DNA of 64,000 nucleotides from positions 1,984,001 through 2,048,000 of the forward strand of contig NZ_VFMY01000001.1 in NCBI RefSeq assembly GCF_006715305.1, given 5' to 3'. The notes beneath the pieces were generated by a model. It saw nothing but the letters and a program-made list of their open reading frames with translations, was not told the DNA's origin and searched no databases. The translations under genes were made by a program, and so were the position numbers. Source of the DNA: Arthrobacter sp. SLBN-100. Its GTDB lineage: Bacteria > Actinomycetota > Actinomycetes > Actinomycetales > Micrococcaceae. Positions within the stretch are counted from its first letter, which is position 1; each line of letters begins with the position of its first letter. Below are positions 39,363 through 46,687 of this stretch, in pieces.

Positions 39363-39596
39363 GTGTCAGGACACAATCCGGACCCGGAAGACGACAAGCT
39401 GACCGGCCTGGAGCCGGGAGGCGGAGTACCGCCGGGCGAAACGCCGCCCGGAGAAGCCTCCACCAGCACCACCCAGGGACACGACGAGCACGGCACCAAG
39501 AAGAGCACCCAGGTCATCGTCATCGCTGCGATCGCGGTGGTGGTCCTGTTGGCACTGCTCTACTTCGTCGGCTACATCGTGGGCTTTTTCGACTAA
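39363..39596 (+). CDS. DUF6480 family membrane protein
   Basis: A 77-residue protein: hydrophilic Pro/Gly/Asp-rich N-terminus (PDPEDDKLTGLEPGGG), then one C-terminal transmembrane helix (VIVIAAIAVVVLLALLYFVG) ending GFFD. The pattern GHNPDPEDDKLTGLEPGGGV is characteristic of DUF6480, common in actinobacteria and without known function. Start GTG 39363 after GAGGGAGATG. The gene stops ten bases before the convergent dehydrogenase gene. Confidence 0.87.
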   Translation: MSGHNPDPEDDKLTGLEPGGGVPPGETPPGEASTSTTQGHDEHGTKKSTQVIVIAAIAVVVLLALLYFVGYIVGFFD

Positions 39597-39605
39597 CCAG
39601 CTTTC

Positions 39606-40478
39606 CTAGCTGGGCCAGTCAAAAAAGCCCTTCCCTGTTTTGCGCCCCAACTCGCCACGGGCCACCTTGTCCTTGAGGATCTGCGGCGGCGCAAAGCGTT
39701 CACCCAACGTGGAGTGGAGGTATTCGGCAATGCCCAGCCGGACGTCCAGCCCCACAATGTCTGTTGTTTTCAGCGGCCCCGTGGGGTGCTTGTAGCCGAG
39801 GACCATGGCAGCGTCGATGTCCTCGGCGGATGCGACGCCCTCTTCCACCATCCGCATAGCCTCCAAGGCGATCGCCACGCCCAGCCTTGAGGACGCGAAC
39901 CCGGGTGCGTCATTAACGACGACGGCGGTCTTGCCGAGTGCCTCCACCCACCCTTTCGCGGCGGCAGCGAGTCCGGGAGAGGTCTGCTTGCCGAGCACCA
40001 CCTCGATGAGTGTTGACGCCGGAACCGGGTTGAAGAAATGCAGGCCCAGGAAGTTTTCGGGGCGCTTCAGTTCACCGGCCAGCCCGTCCACCGACAGCGA
40101 GGAGGTGTTGGACGCCAAGTACGAGTCGTTTGCCAGCCGCTCCTCGATGCCCCGGAGCGCCGTCACTTTCAGGTCCCAGTCCTCCGGCACTGCCTCGACC
40201 ACCAGCTGCCGGTCCTTGAAGGCGTCGTAATCCACGCCCACGGTGAGGCGTGACACCAGTTCGTCCAGGTTGGCGTCAACGGCACCGCGTTCAATGCTCT
40301 TCGCCGCGGCGGATTCAACCCGCTCCCGGGCCGCCTCCGCGGATTGCTCGTCGCGTTCGATGACCAGGACGTCGGCCCCCTTGACCAGGAAGGCGTGGGC
40401 GATGCCGGCGCCCATGCGGCCGCCGCCCAGGACACCCATCCGCGAAGGCAGGCCGGAAGGAAGGAGGGAGTTGCTCAT
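39606..40478 (-). CDS. 3-Hydroxyacyl-CoA dehydrogenase (PaaH-like)
   Basis: A 290-residue single-function dehydrogenase. N-terminal Rossmann fold MGVLGGGRMGAGIAHAF with acidic VIERD, indicating NAD. ASNTSSLSVDGLAGEL and NFLGLHFFNPVPASTLIEVV carry the catalytic Ser, His and Asn region; ALGKTAVVVNDAPGFASSRL begins the C-terminal domain. Converts 3-hydroxyadipyl-CoA or related to the 3-oxo form. Third gene of the thiolase operon, with TGATG overlap to the enoyl-CoA hydratase. Confidence 0.92.
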   Translation of the reverse strand: MSNSLLPSGLPSRMGVLGGGRMGAGIAHAFLVKGADVLVIERDEQSAEAARERVESAAAKSIERGAVDANLDELVSRLTVGVDYDAFKDRQLVVEAVPEDWDLKVTALRGIEERLANDSYLASNTSSLSVDGLAGELKRPENFLGLHFFNPVPASTLIEVVLGKQTSPGLAAAAKGWVEALGKTAVVVNDAPGFASSRLGVAIALEAMRMVEEGVASAEDIDAAMVLGYKHPTGPLKTTDIVGLDVRLGIAEYLHSTLGERFAPPQILKDKVARGELGRKTGKGFFDWPS

Positions 40479-41266
40479 CAGTTCTTCTTTCCAGTGGTCT
40501 TGTCAGTTTTCTTGTCCAGGAACTTCTGCATCCGGTCGAACTTGGCCTCGGACTCAAAGAGGATCCCCTGGGCCAGCTGATCGATCAGGGGGTGGGCCTC
40601 GGCCGGGGCGTGGAACACGGACTTGGTGATCCGTACAGCCAGCGGGTCCTGCCGGCCAACCCGGTCTGCCAGGCTGTGCGCTGCGTCCAGGAGGCCGGAC
40701 GCGTCGTGGATTTCGGTAATGAGGTTGACCGCCAAGGCCTCATCAGCGGCAAGGACCCGCCCGGCAAGGAGGATCTGCTTGGCCACGGGCTCCCCCACCA
40801 GTTCCTTGAGCCGCCAGCTCGCACCGGCCGCGGCGAGGATGCCCAGCCCGGTTTCGGGGTTGCCGATCCGGACGTTGGGAGTTCCGATCCGGAAGTCCGC
40901 CGCGTACGCCAGTTCCGCGCCGCCACCCAGGCAGTATCCGTCGAGGGCCGCAATAACAGGCATGGGCAGCTTGGCAATCCGGACGAAAATCGTGGAGTTG
41001 ATCCCCTGCAGGGCATCGTCCCGACGCCGCTCACGCAGCTGGGCGATGTCCGCTCCGGAGGCAAACACACCGTCCACTCCGGCGATGATCAGTACCTTCG
41101 GGTTCTGCTCCAGGGCCGTGCAGACCACGTGGAGTTCATCCACCATCTGCTGGTCGATGGCGTTCCGCACCTCGGGGCGGTTGAGGAGCACCACCACACG
41201 GTCGGTGCGCTCCTCCACCAACAGCGCATGGAACTTCTCCGCCGCCAGGTCCACAGCCCCCGCCAT
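40478..41266 (-). CDS. Enoyl-CoA hydratase/isomerase family protein
   Basis: A 262-residue crotonase. VVVLLNRPEVRNAID, GVFASGADI (CoA oxyanion hole) and GYCLGGGAELAYAADFRIGT are standard. RIGNPETGLGILAAAG has the first glutamate. By eye the second crotonase glutamate position reads Gln (PVAKQILLAG), and the usual PGAGGTQRL is replaced by AAAGASWRL. It may therefore be an unusual hydratase, or an isomerase-like member, within the phenylacetate beta-oxidation steps. TGATG overlaps on both sides tie it to thiolase and dehydrogenase. Confidence 0.88.
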   Translation of the reverse strand: MAGAVDLAAEKFHALLVEERTDRVVVLLNRPEVRNAIDQQMVDELHVVCTALEQNPKVLIIAGVDGVFASGADIAQLRERRRDDALQGINSTIFVRIAKLPMPVIAALDGYCLGGGAELAYAADFRIGTPNVRIGNPETGLGILAAAGASWRLKELVGEPVAKQILLAGRVLAADEALAVNLITEIHDASGLLDAAHSLADRVGRQDPLAVRITKSVFHAPAEAHPLIDQLAQGILFESEAKFDRMQKFLDKKTDKTTGKKN

Positions 41267-42492
41267 CAGACCTTCTCCAGCAGCATCGCCGTACCCTGGC
41301 CCACACCAATGCACATCGTCGCCAGCCCCATCTTGGCGTCCTCACGCTCCATCCGCCCCAGCAGCGTGATGGCGATCCTGGCCCCGCTGGAACCCAGCGG
41401 GTGCCCCAAAGCGATGGCGCCGCCGTCGTTATTCACAATGTCCGGTTCCAGGCCCAGCCGGCGGATGCACGCCAGGGACTGCGTGGCAAAGGCTTCGTTA
41501 AGTTCGACGGCGTCAAGGTCACCTGCGCTGAGGCCGCTCCGCTTCAGGATTTTCTGTGTGGCCGGCACGGGACCGATGCCCATGATTTCCGGCTCGCAGC
41601 CGGCCGAGGCACCGTCGATGATCCGCGCCCGGGGTGTCAGGCCCAGCCGCTCGATGGCTGCCTCCGAGGCGACAATGATCGCCGAAGCGCCGTCGTTGAG
41701 CGACGAGGAGTTGCCGGCCGTGACCACGGTGCCGCCGTGCGTTACCGGCTTCAGCCCGGCAAGGACGTCCAGGGTGGTGCCCTCGCGGGGGCCTTCATCG
41801 GTATCCACAACATGCTCGGACTTGCGGGTCTTGACGGTGACGGGGACGATTTCGTCCTTGAAGCGGCCGGCAGCGATGGCGTCCAAAGCGCGCTGGTGGG
41901 AGCGGACGGCGAAGGCATCGGCATCCTCGCGGGAAATGTTGTCCACGCGGGCCACTTCCTCGGCGGTTTCCGGCATGGCATAGGTCATTTTGCCGTCGCG
42001 GGACAGTTCACCCTTGTGGAACCGGGGATTGGTGAAGCGCCAGCCGATGGACGTATCGAAAATGTGGCCCGGTTTGGCGAAGGCGGCAGTGGGCTTCTCC
42101 TGGACCCAGGGTGCGCGGCTCATGGATTCAACACCGCCGGCAATCACGATGTCCGCGGCGCCGGCCTTGATCAAGTGGCTTGCCTGGATGATGGCGCTCA
42201 AGCCTGAGGCGCAGAGCCTGTTGACGGTTATGCCTGGGATATGGAGGGGCAGCCCTGCGAGCAGGGTGGCCATCCGCGCCACGTTCCGGTTTTCCTCCCC
42301 GGCCCCGTTGGCGTTGCCCAGGATCACTTCGTCGATGCTGTCCGGATCCAGGCCCTCCCGGTTCACCGCTTCCCGGAGCACCAGGGCCGCCAGGTCGTCA
42401 GGGCGGATCGACGAGAGCGCGCCGCCGTATTTGCCTACCGGCGTTCGGACCCCACCAACAAGGAAAGCCTGCGGACCTGCGGTTGCAGCCAT
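41266..42492 (-). CDS. paaJ: 3-Oxoadipyl-CoA/acetyl-CoA thiolase (PaaJ-like)
   Basis: A 408-residue thiolase. VNRLCASGLSAIIQA has the acylated cysteine; ALGHPLGSSGARI the histidine; MCIGVGQGTAML the second cysteine. FDTSIGWRFTNPRF is close to the PcaF/PaaJ signature, favouring a thiolase that splits 3-oxoadipyl-CoA into succinyl-CoA and acetyl-CoA. Start ATG 42492 behind GAAGG. First gene of the three-gene operon, preceded by a PaaR-like site and a long palindrome. Confidence 0.9.
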   Translation of the reverse strand: MAATAGPQAFLVGGVRTPVGKYGGALSSIRPDDLAALVLREAVNREGLDPDSIDEVILGNANGAGEENRNVARMATLLAGLPLHIPGITVNRLCASGLSAIIQASHLIKAGAADIVIAGGVESMSRAPWVQEKPTAAFAKPGHIFDTSIGWRFTNPRFHKGELSRDGKMTYAMPETAEEVARVDNISREDADAFAVRSHQRALDAIAAGRFKDEIVPVTVKTRKSEHVVDTDEGPREGTTLDVLAGLKPVTHGGTVVTAGNSSSLNDGASAIIVASEAAIERLGLTPRARIIDGASAGCEPEIMGIGPVPATQKILKRSGLSAGDLDAVELNEAFATQSLACIRRLGLEPDIVNNDGGAIALGHPLGSSGARIAITLLGRMEREDAKMGLATMCIGVGQGTAMLLEKV

Positions 42493-42555
42493 GGAAACAC
42501 CCTTCACGCGATAAACGGCATTGTCATCTGCGGCCGGCAGCTCCCCCGCCCCCAA

Positions 42556-42611
42556 CCAGGTAGCAGCAAGTGTCCTTTTGCGGCTCCAAAACAACACTTC
42601 GTGCTACCTGG
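42556..42611. repeat. Two-tier palindrome upstream of the thiolase operon
   Basis: Arms CCAGGTAGCA, AAGTGT and TTTTG on the left face CAAAA, ACACTT and TGCTACCTGG on the right, separated by 2-base mismatched steps, with a 6-base centre. It is a 56-base hairpin between the operator-like site (42621) and the thiolase start, so it would lie in the 5' leader. Confidence 0.8.
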
Positions 42612-42620
42612 GCGGGCCTC

Positions 42621-42644
42621 ACTGACCGACCGTTCGTTCTGTAA
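42621..42644. promoter_or_regulatory. PaaR-like site before the thiolase operon
   Basis: ACTGACCGACCGTTCG followed by TTCTGTAA. The first 16 bases match the paaZ site (33843 onward) at 15 positions. Symmetry at the right end is weaker, with four extra bases before GTAA. Confidence 0.55.
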
Positions 42645-42682
42645 ATAGTACACGGGAGCAGTCTGCCATGGATACCAGGGGT

Positions 42683-43375
42683 TTAGAGGACCATGATGCC
42701 CAGATGTGCTGCAAGCAGGGGCGCCAACAGGCCCAGCTGGTATTCATCGATCACCACGCCGGCCAGGCTGCCGAGCCCGCTGATGCTGCGGAATTCGGTG
42801 CCGCGGAGGTCGAAGTCCTTGAGTCTTGCCCCGCTGACGTCCAGCGACCCGATGGTGCAGTTCTTCAACGCCACCCTGGTGCCTGCCGCCGAACCGAGGT
42901 CAAGTTCGTTGATGATGCAGTCAGTGATCAGGACATCCGTGAGCTTGGCGCCGCGCAGGTTGAGGAAGTCCAGCTTGCCGCCGTCGATCCGCACCGACTG
43001 CCAGCCGCTTTCATACAGTTCCCCCGATCCCAGCCGCGGGTTCCGCAGCTCAACGTCCCGCCAAGTGCTCCGGGCAGCCCGGAAGACCGGGGCGTACAAC
43101 TCGCCCAGGATGCAGTCGCGAAAGGAGGAACCACGCAGCTGGGTGTCATTGAAAGAGACGCCCTGGAACTCACACTCGGCAAAGTCGGAGCCGCCCAGCT
43201 CCAGGGCGTCGGCCGCCACACGGCTGTACCGGCCGCCGTCGTGCCTCTCACCGCCCCGGAAAACCGGCGCTTGATCCTCGGCCAGGTCCGCCAGCACAAC
43301 AGGCGAAAGCCTCGGGGCAGCAACTTTCGGCGCGGCCGTCCTGGAGGCGCCGCTTCGACCAGTTGAGGCCGACAC
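42683..43375 (-). CDS. Pentapeptide-repeat protein
   Basis: A 230-residue protein made largely of A(D/N)LxX-like five-residue repeats, for example LELGGSDFAECEFQGVSF, LRGSSFRDCIL and LNLRGAKLTDVLITDCIINELDL. These build a right-handed quadrilateral beta-helix. There is no signal peptide. Some family members mimic DNA and protect gyrase (Qnr, MfpA), but most have no known role; the assignment stops at the fold. GTG start overlaps the SRPBCC stop (TAGTG), so it is the second gene of that operon. Confidence 0.88.
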   Translation of the reverse strand: MSASTGRSGASRTAAPKVAAPRLSPVVLADLAEDQAPVFRGGERHDGGRYSRVAADALELGGSDFAECEFQGVSFNDTQLRGSSFRDCILGELYAPVFRAARSTWRDVELRNPRLGSGELYESGWQSVRIDGGKLDFLNLRGAKLTDVLITDCIINELDLGSAAGTRVALKNCTIGSLDVSGARLKDFDLRGTEFRSISGLGSLAGVVIDEYQLGLLAPLLAAHLGIMVL

Positions 43376-43836
43376 TACGGGAGCGATTCCGCTTTGGCCG
43401 CGATCTCCGCGAGGTCCTTGGTGAGGGCCCTGCGGGTGGCAGCCATACCCATCCTGCCGAACAGCAGCATCAGGATTTTGCTGGCCACAGTGGGCTTGAT
43501 GACCTCGGCGCCGAATGCGAGGGTGAGGTCCGTACCGCCGTCGCGCGGGGACAGGTCGAACCGCGTGGTGTAGTCAGCACCTCCCTGTACGGCCTTGACG
43601 GTGGTGCTCCGGTTCGGTTCAGCCCCGGCCACCCACATCTCCACCGTTTCAGCCTTGCCGAACATCTTCCGGGTCTCCTTCCAGCGCGTGCCCTCGTCAT
43701 AGGGGCCATCGGTGAGGAGCTGGACCGACTCGACTCCGGAAAGGGTGGCGGCCGAGCCGGGGATATCCGTAATAACGGACCAGACTTTTTCCGGTGGCGC
43801 CTGGATGTGCTGGGTGAGGCTGGTGCTGTGGTCCAT
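43375..43836 (-). CDS. SRPBCC family protein
   Basis: A 153-residue START-like protein. It starts MDHSTSLTQHIQAPPEKVWS, the usual first strand and helix; the beta sheet includes VEMWVAGAEPNRSTTVKA and DLTLAFGAEVIK; a long helix ends the chain. Likely binds a small hydrophobic ligand; no catalytic prediction. The start is the ATG at 43836 since upstream codons have no ribosome site and read oddly. One-base overlap with the pentapeptide gene. Confidence 0.82.
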   Translation of the reverse strand: MDHSTSLTQHIQAPPEKVWSVITDIPGSAATLSGVESVQLLTDGPYDEGTRWKETRKMFGKAETVEMWVAGAEPNRSTTVKAVQGGADYTTRFDLSPRDGGTDLTLAFGAEVIKPTVASKILMLLFGRMGMAATRRALTKDLAEIAAKAESLP

Positions 43837-43975
43837 GTTCCGAGCGTAGCCGCGGGCGCCGACAATCAACAGGCGCCCCTTCCGCCGCAGAGATGAGACT
43901 TGAAATAGTAAGCAAGCTTCGTGTTAGTGTGAAAATGCACTGTTTGATCAATGGAAACGAAAGGAGGCCACCACC

Positions 43976-44152
43976 ATGGGCCTCGGAGACAAGATCAGTA
44001 ATGCAGCAGAAGAGCTCGGCGGCAAGGCCAAGGAAGCAACGGGCAACGCCACCCACAATGACCGTTTGAAGGCTGAAGGCCAGACTGACCAGGTCAAGGC
44101 TGACGCCAAGAAGGTGGGCGAAAGCGTGAAGGACGAGTTCAAGCGCGAGTAG
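43976..44152 (+). CDS. CsbD-family stress protein
   Basis: A 58-residue CsbD-like protein: MGLGDKISNAAEELGGKAKE, then GNATHNDRLKAEGQTDQVKA and a Lys/Glu-rich end. This amphipathic helical protein family is induced by general stress (sigma B in Bacillus), function unknown. A very strong ribosome site AAAGGAGG lies nine bases before ATG 43976. A possible promoter, TTGAAA near 43900, is weak. Monocistronic with its own terminator. Confidence 0.92.
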   Translation: MGLGDKISNAAEELGGKAKEATGNATHNDRLKAEGQTDQVKADAKKVGESVKDEFKRE

Positions 44153-44202
44153 CCTCTTCCTGCGGCAGCACGGCTTCATCTGGCCGGCTGTAAACAGCGC
44201 GA

Positions 44203-44235
44203 AACGGCGGCGGATCCCAGGGATCTGCCGCCGTT
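44203..44235. terminator. Terminator after csbD-like gene
   Basis: Stem AACGGCGGC-G-GATCC with GGATC-T-GCCGCCGTT around CAG, followed by CTGTTTGT. Lies 50 bases after the CsbD stop and before the convergent dinB gene. Confidence 0.85.
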
Positions 44236-44281
44236 CTGTTTGTCCCCGGATTAATCCCCCTATGAATTAATCCCAGGACCC

Positions 44282-45370
44282 TCACCATCCGCTGCGGGTG
44301 GGGGTATGGCCCTGCCGGGAGTCGTCTGGCATCACCATTTCGGCCCGCAGCCCGAGGAGCCGGATGGGGCGGTCCGGTTCGATTTTCGCCACGAGGTCAA
44401 GGGTGCGGGCGACTACTTCCGCACGGTCCGATGTCTCGGGGATCTTCCGGGCGTACGTCTTGGTGATGAACGGGGCGTAACGGACCTTAAGCGTCAGCCC
44501 GACCACGGGCCGCCCCTCGGCCGTGACATCCTCCATGACGTGCGAAACCAACTCCCTGACGGCGTCGTTAACCTGCCCGGGGTCGGTCAGGTCGCGCTGG
44601 AAGGTGATTTCCCGGCTGTGCCCGCGCGCTACCCAGGGCGTGTCATCGACTGTCCGCGACCCGTCGCCCCGTCCGAGCTGCACATACCAGTGACCCATCT
44701 TCGGGCCGAACTCGGGGACCAGGTCATCAGGGTTGGATGCTGCGAGGTGGGCAACCGTCTCGATACCCAGCTTGGCAAGGCGGCGCGAAACCTTCGTTCC
44801 CACGCCCCACAGCTCGATGGTCGGCCGGCTCCCCATGACCTCGAGCCAGTTTTCCTCGGTAAGCCGGAAGACTCCGGCGGGTTTGCCGAACGACGTCGCC
44901 ACCTTGGCCCGGACCAGGGTGTCGCCGATGCCCACACTGCAGTGCAGCCGGGTCGCCTCAAGGACGGCACGCTGCATCTGTTGGGCGTACGCCTTCGGAT
45001 CGTCCGTCTGCACCCCAACAAACGCTTCATCCCAGCCGAGCACCTGGACAGTGGCGCCGGGTTGTGAACGCAGCACCCCCATGACGTTTTCGGATGCTTC
45101 GAGGTAGGCCTCCTGGTCGACGGGCAGGATGACGGCGTCGGGCACTTTCCGTGCGGCGATGCGCAGCGGCATTCCCGAACCCACGCCGTACGCCCTGGCT
45201 TCGTAGGACGCGGTCGAGACTACGGCCCTCTCGGTGGGATCGCCGCGGCCGCCAACGATCACCGCCTTGCCCGCGAGCTCGGGCCGGCGGAGCACTTCGA
45301 CGGCTGCGATGAACTGGTCAAGGTCCACGTGCAGCACCCATGGTTCTCTCACAAGCCCCGGTTCACTCAC
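44282..45370 (-). CDS. dinB: DNA polymerase IV (Y-family)
   Basis: A 362-residue translesion polymerase. HVDLDQFIAAVEVLRRPELA gives the first metal aspartates and steric-gate region; SYEARAYGVGSGMP is the Y-family fingers motif; LGWDEAFVGV replaces the common SIDEAF; CSVGIGDTLVRAKVATSFGKP is the palm/thumb boundary; the little finger ends the protein. Start is GTG 45370 or GTG 45352: an 18-base tandem duplication (GGGGCTTGTGAG) creates two equal starts. A long upstream open frame lacks DinB homology and is not included. Confidence 0.9.
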   Translation of the reverse strand: MSEPGLVREPWVLHVDLDQFIAAVEVLRRPELAGKAVIVGGRGDPTERAVVSTASYEARAYGVGSGMPLRIAARKVPDAVILPVDQEAYLEASENVMGVLRSQPGATVQVLGWDEAFVGVQTDDPKAYAQQMQRAVLEATRLHCSVGIGDTLVRAKVATSFGKPAGVFRLTEENWLEVMGSRPTIELWGVGTKVSRRLAKLGIETVAHLAASNPDDLVPEFGPKMGHWYVQLGRGDGSRTVDDTPWVARGHSREITFQRDLTDPGQVNDAVRELVSHVMEDVTAEGRPVVGLTLKVRYAPFITKTYARKIPETSDRAEVVARTLDLVAKIEPDRPIRLLGLRAEMVMPDDSRQGHTPTRSGW

Positions 45371-45424
45371 AAGCCCCAGTTTGCCCCGGCGGCGCGCCCG
45401 GCACCACCTTCCCCGCCTCCCGCC

Positions 45425-45470
45425 GTCGAAATCGCCGGAACGCTGCCTTGACGCTGATCCGTTCCGGCGA
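45425..45470. repeat. Left copy of repeat flanking the AbiEi-like gene
   Basis: GTCGAAATCGCCGGAAC (45425-45441), ACGCTGA (45451) and GTTCCGGCGA (45461-45470). The first 17 bases recur exactly at 46502-46518, and the ACGCTGA block recurs too. TCGCCGGAAC/GTTCCGGCGA forms a 10-bp hairpin. Confidence 0.7.
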
Positions 45471-45559
45471 ACCTGCACTGTTCCAGCGTCCACGGACATT
45501 TTCCACATAGCGACGACGGCACCTGGCCTGGGGCGCGACTCACTCCTGAAGCTGGGTCT

Positions 45560-46534
45560 ATGACACAGCCTTCCGCACCTCTGCCACACCTGCCGGCCAC
45601 GGGAAATCTCTGGCGCACCGACCAGCTCCATGCGAGCGGCCTCAATTCCCGGGCCATCCGCCATCTGGTCAACCGCGGCGGCCTGGTCCGCCTCAGGTAC
45701 GGCTGCTACATCCGGGCCTCCCTGTGGGAGAAGCAGTCTCCCACAGTCCGCGGCCTGCAACTGATCCATGCCCACGCCCACGGGACGCTGACCACCTCAA
45801 CGGGAAACTTCGTCTACAGCCACACGTCAGCCGCCCGCCTTCACCGCCTCTTCCTGTGGAATGTGGATGACCTGATCCATATCCTGCTCCGGGTACGGCC
45901 GTCCCGCGAGCGGCTGGGGAAGGATGTCCGGGGCCATACCCGGCCCTATACGGATTCGGAAGTGACAATGATCGGAAAACTCAGGGTGACGACCCTTGAA
46001 CGGACAGTGGTGGACTGCGGGACGATGCTTGAATACCGCCAGGCGCTGATACTCGTGGACCATGCGCTCCGGCTTGGTGCCAGCCTCGATCTTATGAATG
46101 CCATGGCCGGCAACCTGTCAGGCCGCGGTGGAATAAGAACCCTTCGCCGCGCACTGGCCAATGCGGATACCCGCGCTGAATCGGCCGGGGAAACGCTGAC
46201 CCGGGAGCTCCTCGCACGGCTGAAGCTGCCCATGCCCGAAGCACAGGTGGAGGTCCGGAGCCGCCTCGGCTGGCACCGTTTCGACTTCGCGTGGAAGGAG
46301 AAGAAAGTGGCTCTTGAATTCGACGGGAGGATCAAATATTTCGACTACGCACCAACCGCTGAAGTCCTGTTCCAGGAGCGGCGCCGGGAGAAAGCACTTA
46401 CTGAAGACGGGTGGCTCTTCGTCCGCGTCGAGTGGAAGGATCTGTTCCGGGAACACGAGTTCAAGAACCGCATCCTCGCTGCCCTCTCTCACCGTATCGG
46501 TGTCGAAATCGCCGGAACCGTGCCGGGACGCTGA
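45560..46534 (+). CDS. AbiEi-like N-terminal domain fused to DUF559-type nuclease fold
   Basis: A 324-residue protein. The N-terminal part (about 15-60, TDQLHASGLNSRAIRHLVNR then LVRLRYGCYI) resembles the winged-helix antitoxin domain of AbiEi proteins. The C-terminal part (about 205-310) resembles DUF559/Vsr-like PD-(D/E)XK folds: WHRFDFAWKEKKVALEFDG has the Asp, Glu-x-Asp pattern. Such stand-alone chimeras are common in actinobacteria; the toxin partner of a type IV system is not beside it, so toxin-antitoxin function is not claimed. Its stop codon lies inside a palindrome whose sequence recurs before the gene. Confidence 0.8.
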   Translation: MTQPSAPLPHLPATGNLWRTDQLHASGLNSRAIRHLVNRGGLVRLRYGCYIRASLWEKQSPTVRGLQLIHAHAHGTLTTSTGNFVYSHTSAARLHRLFLWNVDDLIHILLRVRPSRERLGKDVRGHTRPYTDSEVTMIGKLRVTTLERTVVDCGTMLEYRQALILVDHALRLGASLDLMNAMAGNLSGRGGIRTLRRALANADTRAESAGETLTRELLARLKLPMPEAQVEVRSRLGWHRFDFAWKEKKVALEFDGRIKYFDYAPTAEVLFQERRREKALTEDGWLFVRVEWKDLFREHEFKNRILAALSHRIGVEIAGTVPGR

Positions 46535-46568
46535 AGCGTACCCGCGACCCGGCACCGTTCCGGCGATT
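46502..46568. repeat. Right copy of flanking repeat forming a long palindrome over the gene end
   Basis: AATCGCCGGAACCGTGCCGGG (positions 46507-46527) pairs with 46548-46568 at 20 of 21 positions, with a small ACGCT/AGCGT hairpin inside. It encodes the last residues VEIAGTVPGR and the stop. The first 17 bases match 45425-45441 exactly. Confidence 0.8.
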
Positions 46569-46604
46569 CAGGTCATCCGGCACCGTTCCTAAGCCGGGAA
46601 ACGC

Positions 46605-46643
46605 CGACGGCGGGACTCCCCTCCCAGGGGGATCCCGCCGTCG
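46605..46643. terminator. Bidirectional terminator before permease end
   Basis: CGACGGCGGGA with TCCCGCCGTCG, 11 perfect pairs extended by CTCCC/GGGGG-like pairing inside. Between convergent genes ending at 46534 and 46688. TTTCG follows at 46650. Confidence 0.8.
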
Positions 46644-46687
46644 TCGCGGTTTCGCCAGGCTCAACCACCGGCCTGCCGCAAGAGGAG

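Noticed and set aside
42683..43375. Qnr/MfpA-type gyrase protection protein
   Set aside because: The pentapeptide fold is clear, but nothing in the sequence or context distinguishes a gyrase-protecting member, so only the fold is annotated.
45560..46534. Type IV toxin-antitoxin system
   Set aside because: Only an AbiEi-like domain is present, fused to a nuclease-like fold. No AbiEii nucleotidyltransferase gene lies on either side.
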